A stretch of DNA of 64,000 bases from Centropus unirufus. Its lineage: Eukaryota > Chordata > Aves > Cuculiformes > Centropidae. Positions 48,601 through 59,600 of this stretch are shown one piece after another. The translations under genes were made by a program, and so were the position numbers. Under the pieces are notes generated by a model. It was not told the DNA's origin, made no database searches, and saw only the letters and a list, made by a program, of their open reading frames with translations. Each line of letters opens with the position of its first letter. Position 1 is the stretch's first letter. The stretch spans positions 2,179,365 through 2,243,364 of the forward strand of contig VYZI01000085.1 in assembly GCA_013397695.1 (NCBI GenBank), written 5' to 3'.

Positions 48601-51600
48601 AAAAGAGTGGTGAAGGAAGAGAAAATACAACATAATAACAAAAGAATAGACAAAACAGATGATACACAGTGCAAACCACTCACTGCCCAGGAAGCAACAA
48701 CCACACGTGCTCCCAAACTGCACTCGATGAGCTCAGCCAGGAACCATGCCAAGGGGGTCACAGCCTCAACCCCCCCTTATCTACACTGAGCGTGACATCA
48801 CGGGATCCAATATCCCTTCAGTCAGTCTGTGCCAGCTGCATGGCCGTGGGCTTCCTGTGAAATCAACTCTTTCCCCAGCCAAAGCAGGTAATTAACCCTT
48901 TCCCAGCTGAGACCAAGACACAAAATGAAAGAAATGGGACTGGGGAGAAACTACACCACACTGTCCACCAGTGGTCTGGTCTTAAACAGCCTGAATGGTC
49001 TCAGCACTTCTGAAAGGCACCTGCATTTGGACTAAACCACCTCTTGCAGGCCTAGAATGTGGCATAAATATTATATGCTGCAAGACAGACAGGTCTGCCA
49101 GTTTTTGAAAGTTCGTAACATGGATCCGCATTCTTCCTGAGAGCGATTAAAACCTGGAGATACACCCAGCCTCACTAATCCGAAGCTGTGGAAGAAATGC
49201 TAATGCAAATTCAAGTATATACATCTGCACTTCACTTCTGCCTTCATTGACTGTTTGATTGGTAATTAAGGCATATATTTGGTTCCAGAGATATAGGGAA
49301 AAAACTCAAATCCCAAAGGAAGCTGTCGAATCTGAGCCCAAGGTTATTAATCACACTGCCTCTAATTGTATATAAAGTATCTTTACTCCCTCAAAAATGA
49401 TTTTTTAAAATATTATGGGATTTAAATGTGTCACAATATTCTGGATATCTTGATTAGATCTCCTTTAATATACTGCCTCTGAATAATTCTTAATTTATTT
49501 AACACCGCTATAAATCTCACAGAAATGAAGAACTCTTACTAATCATTAAGATTAAGCAGAATTTTTAGCCTGACTAGACTAGCAACAAAATTTGATAAGG
49601 GGATTTTTTTTCCTTAAACAGTGCTTTTTACTGTCTTCGTGTAATTAAAGTTTCAAGCAATGTCCCATTAGACCAATACTGATCCCCCCTGTGAATCAGA
49701 CAGACCCTCAAGTCTTCACATTTCAGAGTTAAGTCTCAGTGGTAAGCAGCATCTGGGAAGGTTTTGACTAAATCAAGCGAGAACTCACAAAGATTAAAGG
49801 CCTAAAGAATGTTGTTCCTCACTGACATTTAACAAATTTTCTACATCATTCCCCCAGTCCAGCAGGACCACGTGCCCTCATGGAACACCACACGGGCTAC
49901 TTTGCAGCACTGACTGCAAGGGAAGGCGGGCAACAGTGGCTACAGGAGCCAGTTTCAAGGCAGGTTGCCAAAGTACATTAAAGCTCTCTGGGGATGCCCA
50001 GCCTCTCATTCAGTGATCCTTCAAGGTTAGGGCATAAATCAGTACAGTGGAGGCAGGGAGGGATAGAACTTCTACTGAGTAGGAAGTTACAGGGCAAAAG
50101 GAAAGGAGGTGCTATGCAGAACCCCTGGAAGTAGGAAGAACTGGCCTGGAAGAAGCACTACAAGACCTGCCCAAAGGAGAACACATGAAGTTGGGTGGCT
50201 GGGCCAGGGCTGGTCCTGCAGCGAAACTACTTTACATGAATTCCTCTCACCTACAGAAGCTGTAGCAGGGGCATTCTTGCTTCTTTTATGACTTTGTGCC
50301 CCTTACATCTTTGCAGCCCTTCTACTTTGGTAAAACCTACCACATCTCTCCTGCTTCTGGCAAGAGCACTTCCAAGTTTCATTTTCCAAACTACGATCAC
50401 ACATGTTCTGGGGCTTGATCCATTCGTCACTTTCTGACCCTGCCTTTCACAGCTTTTCCTCTGTGCTACCCTTGCAATTCCAATAAGAATCTCTCCCTTA
50501 GCCATTCCCCCCTCCCCTTGATCAACGTGCCAGTCGGCAAGGCCCAATTCAGACTTTTGGACTCTCTCCTTCACAGTACTGAGATTTGAGAACTGACTGG
50601 CCTACTGGATTGGCCAAATCATCTTCCTCCCTACCTCTTTCATTCAGTTTCTCCACCTAACAGCTCAACCGTATGTATTTGCATATCTATAAATAAGCAC
50701 ATACTCACCATCTTCCAAGTCAACATGAGGAAGCTCAACTTAAAATCCTTCTTCCCAATACTTGTTTCTCTCCACAAATTTAGTCTAGCTCACAAATGAA
50801 AGAATGGGCAAGCAGAGAAGATCTGCTGAAAGGCTAAAAGGATAATCAAAGCCTCAAACTCACAACACAGACGAGGTCAGTCTTGTCTACCCATCGGGCT
50901 CTCGGTCTGTATTACAGACAGTTGTGCAGCCTATCCAGAGGGACGGGCAGTCAAGGCCAGAGAGAGGCTGTTTCATTTAGTAAGAAAGGGATCCCCAGAC
51001 CCAGGCAATGAAAGTCTTGCTGTTACCATAAATATGCATAACAGCTCAGTGCGTGGCTTTTCTTTTAAGCTTTTACCAAGCACAGCTCAAAACAAGCATT
51101 AACTTTGATCAAAGACAGCTCTTAAGCAAGCATTAGAATAAAGAGGACACTCTACCTCTTACCATCTCATAACAGTGTGAGATTTTATTATATTTACTAT
51201 AAAACAGAAACAACGGTGTATATGGCATTTGATCAGCTACAGAGTTCACCAATACCAGCTTTATGTTTTTGTTAGTTTTTTTTCTGCTCCAAAGAACTGA
51301 AAAAACTAACATCATTGTAGCACAGCCTGTCAAGACAAAGGGAAAGAAAATCAAAGCACCAAATGGAGAAGAGGTAGAAATCCACACATACCAGCTCTGC
51401 ATTCAAAGTTACCTTCCTGCTTAGAGAAAGGTTTTCCCTTTCATTCCCTTCTGAAGCACTCAATATGACTCAGTGCCAAAGGCAAGATTTCATACTCAGA
51501 GGAAGAACAACTCTGATGCTCTATGGGAAGTCTTACGTAGCTTGCCCTAGCAGATTTCTCTTGCATCCTGCTGCCTGCTGGTCGCCTTAAAGAATAAGGA

Positions 51601-52841
51601 CTTTTTTATTACACACGCAATCTGGTGACAGAAAGGTATAAACTATTCACAGAAAGCATCTTGCCGCAGTTTTAATATCTGCAAACTCCCATGTTCCAGG
51701 TTTGGGAAAAACAAGGTATCTTGCTGGAAAAAGATTCTAAGATCTAATTAAATTCCTTAACCAAAAGTATTTAAGTTATGACACTTCATGCTGCAGGTAC
51801 TTCATAGACCTATTAACCAAATAGTCTTGCCACACTCTCCAGTGTCTTTTCCTTTACCGAGCTGTGATACCAACAACTATTTATTTCCCCCCAGCCACAG
51901 ACCATTAAATATCTGTCTTGGAGGAAGTGGCCTTTGCTTTGAAAACTGGAAACACTAGTTTGCATCTCAAGAAATAGTAGTATCAAGATTAAAAAGGAAG
52001 AGGAAAAACCATACCCTTCATAATCTTCCCCAGTGGTTTTGAAAGATCTGGCAGCTGCCCAAGAGGGAAAAATTGTCCCAGTAACAGAGGCTATGCTGCT
52101 GGAAAACATAATTTCTAAAACTGTTGATCATCAGTGGAACACCATAGATCAGGATCTATCTAACCAGCAGCACTAGAACAACTCGAGAGCGTGGCTAAAG
52201 CCAGCGAACAGGGTTTTCCCTGTAATTACTGAAAAATGAAACTAATTTCTTTTCACCCTAGCTGGCTTTCACCTCTTGCCAGCAGCATTAATGTAGAATA
52301 TGGATGTTGATAATGAGGAGAGTAGGAATTGGAAGTGTTTTAAGATTTAAAGGCTGACTTTAATGGTGTTCATCTGTAGTGTGCCATGCCATATAATTAA
52401 TAGAACTCCTTTCTACCAATTCAAAATGTGTACTTCTTTACACAGAGCTGTAGTTCTGAGGATAGTCAGGGCAACCCTTGGCCCTTTTGCATTCTCTCTT
52501 ATCTCAGATCATTAAGTAATTTGGAAGAAATGCTAGTAATGCAACTCACTTTCATTTGTTAAGGCCTTTTACTTTCCCGGACTCCAAGGATGTTTTATGC
52601 ACTCAACACCCCATCTAATAAATCAGGAGATTGATCAGCAAAGTATTCAGTAGAAATGGACACGTTAAATCTTTCTTACCTTTCTCCAAGCACTGCCTGC
52701 TTGTCTTGTGCAGCTCTCACTCACAATTGCAATCGCTCTCGTTCCAACTTCAAGAAAACCAGCTTGGGTACGAGGAACAAAACTGGAGCCAAACAAGGCA
52801 CTAGCAGAGAAAGCACAGAATTAATGACACATTTTGGAACA
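42618..52841. other. 10-kb intergenic DNA downstream of CHST8
   Basis: No exon, RNA gene or interspersed repeat was recognised. It contains a perfect 14-base palindrome (TTCCAATATTGGAA, 43431-43444) and short A-runs. The ORFs are short and overlap on both strands, as expected by chance. Confidence 0.5.
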
Positions 52842-53575
52842 TTCATAGAATCATAGAAACATGAAATCACTATGTTGGAAGAGACCTCCGAGATCATTGA
52901 GTCCAACCGTACCTGTCCACTACTGAACCATATCCCTAAGCATCTCATCCACCTGTCTTCTAAATACCTCCAGGGATGGTGATCCCACCACCTCCCTGGG
53001 TTGTTCCAGCACCTGATGACCCTCTCAGTAAAAACTTTTATCCTAATGTCCAACCTGGACCTCCCCTGGCACAGCTTGAGGCCATTCCTCCTTGCCCTTT
53101 CACCTGTCACTTGGGAGAAGAGCCCAGCACCCACCTCTCCACACCTTTCTTTCAGGCAGGTGGAGATAGTGATGAGGTCACCCCTCAGCCTCCTCTTCTC
53201 TAGGCTGAACAACTCCAGTTCTCTCAGCCGTTCCTTGTAACCCTTGCTCTCCAGCCCCTTCAGGAGCTTTGTTGCTCCTCTCTGGACGCGCTCCGGGACC
53301 TCAACATCCTCCTTGGAGTGAGGGTCCCAGAACTGCACTCAGGATTCGAGGTGCAGCCTCACCAGTGCTGAGTCCAGGGGCAGAATCACCTCCCTGCTCC
53401 TGCTGGCCACGCTGTTTCTGATCCCGCCAAGATGCCATTGGCTTTCTTGGCCACCTGGGCACACTGCTGGCTAACGTTCAGTTGACTGTCAACCAACACC
53501 CCCAGGTCCTTCTCCTCCAGGCAGCTTTCCAGCTGCTCTTCCCCAAGCCTGTAGTGCTGCCTGGGGTTGTTGTGT
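52842..53575 (-). mobile_element. CR1 LINE fragment with part of ORF2
   Basis: The longest CR1 copy in the window, antisense. The left end is the terminal repeat TTCATAGAATCATAGAAAC. An ORF on the minus strand (53338 down to 52721) runs through ORF2 sequence, with peptides such as RLRELELFSLEKRRLRGDL and SRLDIRIKVFTERVIRCWNN typical of the CR1 reverse-transcriptase C-terminal region. It then passes out of the element into flanking DNA. The 5' part of the element, including the catalytic RT core, is absent. The right edge is approximate. Confidence 0.94.
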
Positions 53576-55723
53576 CTCGGGCTGCTTACACTGCAATCTG
53601 CTCACCTTCATGTTCAGATGTATTTGTAATAGCTACACAGGGATTATCAGGAATTCCCTCTCCGTGTTGCTGCCCTTCCTCCCATGCACATGCTTTCAGA
53701 CCTGTACAATGACTGGCACTTTCATTAAGCCCTCACTCTCTTCTGAAATTCAGCTGCTTTGAATTAAATCGAGTCTTCCTCCCTCTCAAGTTTTCTCATT
53801 AAAAAAAATAACCAAAAAAAAAAAACCAAAGCAATTTTAAGACCAAATTTTCACCATAGTCCATAGCAAGGCCAACAGAGAAAGGCTTCTAGAAGTCAAC
53901 GAGGAGCTTCATCTTTCCCATGGAATTCTATTCAATCGCTTATTAAAAAAAAAAAAGGATCCTACAAATGTCTGTTCTTTATCTTCAGTAAGTGATAGCA
54001 TTCCCATGAATACAACAAGTTGATGGGGGAAACGCCTTCTCTAATTACTCACTACAAAAGCAAAGAGTCCAAACCAGAATTCACAATCAGCTTAAATAAT
54101 AATCAGCCTAATGACTGGGTTGGTGACACAGAGGGGAGCTTGAAGGAACTAAATGAGTGGCTGCAGGGTTATCATGGGGGAAGCTGTTGCTTATGAGCTA
54201 GGAGCTGTGGAAAAAACTCCTCTGAGAGTTTGAAGGGACCTGCAGCGGGGAACCACAGAGATCCAGCACCAAGTGAAGGAGCTATAAATAATTTTGTACT
54301 GATGTACTTCCCAGATACCAGCAGCCAGAGGATGCAACATTCCCTAAGAGACCAGGGAGCTTTACAGACACCACCCCCATAGAAGAGGAGGCTGCAAACA
54401 ACGAGGCTCACACTTTTAACATGTTGCAGGGGGATGAAAGACAAGGGCTGTTGCGTGAAGGAGCGATGACCTGCATTGTGAAGATGTCACCTTTACGATT
54501 TAGAAAAACATTAAATTGTGAAGGTTACAAAAAGAAAGCCAAAAGAATGAATTGCTGCTTCAAACAGATAAGCAAGCAGAGGTTTACATGGGCTAGAAGC
54601 ACTTGGTTTCTGCTTCATGATGATTCATGGCTATAAACACATCCAGAGCCATATGCACACGCCTGACAATGCCTGTGGCATGGAGAAGCACTCACAACCT
54701 CTGCTCCAGCACACATAGCTCTGTGCCTATTGCTTCTTGTTAGAGACACAGAACCTTTCTTTGCCATTTCTGCGTTTGTGGTATACATGTATTAAGGTTT
54801 CCAGATAACAAATATGTCACAGCTACAAATCAGTTGTTTTTATCTTCACGAGGCTCCTGACGCAGTAGGGACTGAATTCTGAACACTTGAACACTTACAA
54901 GGAGATCGAGACTGTGGAAGCATTCCTGATCTTTGCATGGATATATATATATACACACATCCTAGTAAGGAAGCCTGGAGACCATATTCAGCAGGAGTCT
55001 CCTGCATCCAATTACTCTAAAATGCACGAGGGATGAAGCAAACAGAAACTCTGAGGGAAAAGAGTCAGCAGCAGCTTAAGCATTTAATTTCCATGCCATG
55101 CTTTTTTAATTCTTCTCTGGGTTTGCCCTTTACATTAGGTAGCTCGCTAACTGCACCACAACCTCTCCAGGACCCAGGTTTGAATCCTGCTCTGATCCAT
55201 CTTCCTTCTGAGCAGTTTGCACTACAAGTGAAACCCAGCCTTTCTCTGACAGCCACAAAGCACGAAAAATAGTGACATTGACTTCAGGCTGTTGTCCAAG
55301 GTTACCAGCTAGAGGTCTGTGTCTTTCATCTTGTTGTACTTCAGACTTTAGTGCTTGAGCAAGCCTACAACACCAAGCCACAACACAGCCACTTGGTGTT
55401 CCTCAGCAATGAAACCAGTCCTGCTGCAAGCCTGTAAGAACGGGGAGAACCTTCTCTTTGCATGGCATAAATAGAAATGAGAATTTGTGATTTCAACCTC
55501 AGGTCGGAGATGAGATGAAAGGACAGATAACTGCAGAGCTACAGGAGGGATCATGTAAACACTGGCCCTCTCTCAGGACTAGGCCAGACGCAGGAACAGA
55601 GCAGAGGAAGGTAGACAAGGGGAGAGAGCACTAAAGTGTTCTCCACACAGCCACCACACTTTGATGACTGCCAGGAATTCTCAACAGACAAGGCAGAGCC
55701 CAGGCAACCATCTGGGAGAGGTT
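53576..55723. other. Intergenic noncoding DNA
   Basis: No exon or repeat family was recognised. It contains A-runs near 53804-53827 and 53945-53956, and a short (AT)n/(AC)n microsatellite near 54942-54958. Confidence 0.5.
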
Positions 55724-55774
55724 CTTTTGGGAGCCTTTGGGAGACTTTTGGAGCTTTTGGGAACCTTTGGGAGA
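55724..55774. repeat. Decamer tandem repeat, about five copies
   Basis: Five imperfect copies of CYTTTGGGAG stand head to tail: CTTTTGGGAG, CCTTTGGGAGA, CTTTTGGAG, CTTTTGGGAA, CCTTTGGGAGA. Unit length varies from 9 to 11 bases. It is a short minisatellite-like array just upstream of the CpG-rich region. Confidence 0.85.
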
Positions 55775-55859
55775 GCACCAAATCACCCCAACTTCCCAAC
55801 CACTGCCAGCGCCGTGTGTCTTCTGAATCCACGCACACACCTGGATCAGGAATGAGCAA

Positions 55860-56600
55860 ACCCAGCAAATCCCCGGTTCCTCGGCGCTGGGCTGGATGGG
55901 GCTTCAGGGCAGGCACCGTGGCACAGCTGGAGCTCCGTGAGGGGCCGTGCCAGACATTTATTTCTCCTGACACAGGGACTTACTGTGCCAGTCACAACGT
56001 TATCTGGGTCACCGCTCTACGTTTACGCGGCATCACCAGCGGGAGCGGCTCTGCTGGCAGGCTCCCCTCCAGTCCCTACGATGTAGCATCAGCCCTGACC
56101 ACTGGAAAACTAGGATTGCATCATCTAATCCAGGCAAAAACTCCAGGCCCGGTTCCACAAGAGAGTCCTCAGCCAGCGGCTCCATCATTAAACTGCACAC
56201 CCAGACACCCAGCCGGACAAGGTGCCAGTGCACCTTCCCCGATAATCCTGGCACGTTTCCTTCTTTCTCCTCCACGGCCGAGCACCCCAGCCCCCGCACC
56301 GCCCCGCAGCAGCGCCCCGGGCGCCGCGGCTGCCGCGCGGTTTCCATGGCGCCGCGCAGGCCCCGGGCCGAAGCCCTGCCTCCTCCCGCCCAGCTCGCGG
56401 AGACAGAATAAACGTGCTTTCTCGGGGCTACGTGGTTATTGCCTTTTTTTTTTTCTTTTTTTCCCCCTTCAGAGCCCTCTCAGCAGCTCGTTTCCATTGT
56501 GTTCGCCTCTCCTCCACGCTGTCGCTGTCATTAATTAGGCCGGCACTTCATGGAACCGCCAGGATTTGGGGCTCGCTCGGTTAAAGGGGCGCCCAGGAGA
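55860..56600. promoter_or_regulatory. CpG-rich island, candidate promoter
   Basis: GC and CpG rise sharply here against the AT-rich surroundings. The core (about 56271-56400) has roughly 21 CpGs in 130 bases by my count, including GCGCCGCGG and TGGCGCCGCGCAGG. A strong acceptor-like pyrimidine tract ending CCCCCTTCAG follows at 56441-56472. The 300-codon ORF across the region (55636-56538) is Pro/Ala/Ser-rich without a known domain and is more likely a by-product of the base composition. A CpG-island promoter fits best; direction and target gene are unknown. KCTD15, downstream of CHST8 in mammals, is one possibility. Confidence 0.45.
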
Positions 56601-59600
56601 AGGTTGTCCCTGTCCCTGAAGAAGCCAGGCTGGAAGGCTGCACCCTCCACCACAGCACTAGGAAAAGCTTGTTTTTCAGGGTTGGGGTTTTTTTCCAACA
56701 TATTTTTTTTCTCCTCCTATAGGAAAGCATGGGAATTGGGTGCACACACAACACAAAACCATCTGAAAATCAGGCTTCGGATTTTTTGGATGTTGATTTC
56801 ATTTCATTACATTTTGGGGGCTGTAAAAAAAAAAAAAAGCCAAAACACAAAAAAAAAAACTCAAACCCCAATGTATGACTTGGAGAAAAGTCCCAGAGTT
56901 GCTAATCAAGTGGTTACAAATGAGCCTGTGAAAACAAGCAACAGCCATCACAAACCCACCTGATGACCTTCACCCTCCCTGCTTCCCCCAAGGAGGGAAA
57001 AACTGTAACAAGCAAAAAACATTCTTTCAAGTACAAAATGCCCAACCCTTGGGAAAGGAAATAAACAGGCATTTATGAAGGCGACCTCCTGCCCTGCTCT
57101 CTCGGATATTAAAACAGGAATAAAGGCTCAGAGTCCAAATCTAGTTGTGATTAACACAGGATTCAGAGCCAGAGAGAAGGAATTTAGTTGCAAGGAAAAT
57201 TGGCTGCTCTTTCATCTGAACCTTTCTTCTTTTCAAGAAGATTCTACCTTAGAAGAGGGAAAAAAAAAAAAGAGACAAAACTTTGTCATTCCCTTTTCTT
57301 TCCTGTGACAAGCTGTCACTTCTAGATATGGGAACCGTATCGCCATGCCGCTGAAGAGAATAAGTGGGGCATGATTTCTCCTTTCCTTTGATATGAGCAA
57401 AGATTAAAGTAATAAAGAACTAAGAAGATGAGAGTGAAGGAAAAGCTGAATTTTTGGCATAAGCAGAGCCAATGTTATTTTAGTAGGACATTCCATGAAG
57501 CAACAGTGGCATCCAGTGGTACATTTCAATAACCAAGTTCCACAGCCTCTTTCACTTAGTTTTGGCTTCCATCAGAATTTATTGATTTTCTTGACAGGTT
57601 CTCAAGGAGCCCTTCCTCCTCGTCCCCCAACATGCATGACCAGAACAACTACCCCATATCCACAGCCACCAGTACCAGTAAAGTAGACCACGGTGCACAA
57701 ATGCAAGCCCTCGGCTTTCTCAAAGGCTGCATGTATCATATTTGCATAGTCAAAAACTTTAACCTGTTACTAAGAACATTGATACAAACACATTTCTAAA
57801 TTTTTCTCAGAAAAGGGCATTTTTCTCCTGACGACCACAGGTGTGTAGCAAATACTATGGTCTAGTGCTCCCCTCCTCAATCCCCCTCCATGTTTTATTT
57901 CTCTCCAAGGCAATATGTTCATTTTTTTCACATTTAGTGACCTTAAGATTGTTTTCACTTTATGATATGCAAGTAGATGCTCTGGGCAAAAATGAAAGGC
58001 TTAATTGTAAGAGTATACTACAGAAGGAAGTCCATCCCGTTAATTCATTTCAGACTGAAATCACACTTGCAGTTAAGAAAGTCCCCTGTGCTAACACAAG
58101 CTCAATATCATCACCAGTTAGGGTCTAAGTAAGGAGGAGTAAGGAGGTGTCTGCTCACCGACACAGAGCTGAGAACCAAAACTTGTCAGTCCTGCCCTCA
58201 GCTCAATCAAAACTCCTGGGGTTGTTCTTTAGATTAGGTCTAGAGATCCTTTAAAAAAATCAGGCCTCGGATATGTCACTTAGATTTCCAAAACAGTTAA
58301 ACTCAAGCATCTGCCCCTTTTTAATAGGACCATTTCTCTATCTAAACACCCCACAGGCATCTGCAGTAATATAACCAGGTTCCCTGAAGGAAAGCATAAG
58401 GTTTGTTTCCCTCCCGCCCAGTAAAATGTAAACCAAGCATCTCCTGAAGAAACTGCAGCCTGGCTTCCATCCATGTTTTGTGTGACACTGCTGTAACTGG
58501 AAGTTTAACTGGTTTCCACTGATGTGGTTCCACAAGCATGGGAGCACCTACACAATCTGTCCCAGCAAACACAGACAGAACGAGGTAATTCCTGTCACCC
58601 TGCTGAGGAGGTGGTAGGTTGGGAAAGAAATGTTCAACGCTGAACTAAACTGCACCAGAATGTACCAGCAAACTCTTTACCACAGGTCTCCTTCCACTCA
58701 AACCCACTTAGATCAGCAAGAGCTCAGACTAAAGAAGCTGCATTTCAGTGCTGCCAGCACAGCAGAGCAGTTCCCTCTGCGGCACAAACCATGTGTTTTA
58801 CTCATCGTGGCACTAAAACATCCCAGTTCATAAATATCACCCAATTTGGGGCAAACAATTACAAGACCCAAAGGAGCAGGTTCCTCACTCATGCAGATGT
58901 TAAGCGTTTGCTGTGGCTGACCATGAAGTAAACCCCCTTGGATGGGTCTGACCCATTTCAATGTTGCTTTATTCCAGCTGGGACTGAAAGACTGAAATGC
59001 TGGATTTGTGGGTTTAGGTATTTACTTACCCACTACTTTCCGTGCTTGAACTGGCCAATTCCCAAAGACCATCATTCTAAGCAAGCAGGCAAAAATTTGC
59101 AGATGAAGTCTGCCCCTAAAGCAAGAAGAAGCCAGTGTTAATAGTGATACAGAACTCTTTTATGCTGTATTGTTCCAGCAAGAGATAAGCTAACATTAAA
59201 AATACAAGAAAAATGCATAAAGAACAAGATAAGCTCAGGACCTATTGCCTTTTGATGGAGTGAAGAATCCCACATGACTGGGGGCAGGGGCAGTTATGCA
59301 CAGGAGATGAGCCTGAACTACAAAGCAGAACTGTGATTGAACTTGTACCACAGTTAGGATAAAGCAGTCTTTCAGTAGTGAAGTCATAACACAGAAAAAT
59401 CTCAGAGTGACACAGGATGATCAATACCATATGGAGTGAAACCTCAGAAGAATCAGACGTTTTAAAGCAGAACTGAAAGATCAAGATGAATTTTCTTATT
59501 TTCTCTCCCCTGTGCCTCTCAGCTGAGCCAGGAGCTTCCGGAACATCCTTAATACAAAGGTTTCCCAATTAATTGCACACCGGTTTTCATATTATAACAT

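Noticed and set aside
55636..56538. 300-codon plus-strand ORF across the GC-rich region
   Set aside because: The peptide is Pro/Ala/Ser-rich with no known domain. Its length is explained by the GC-rich composition, which removes stop codons. No splice or homology support.
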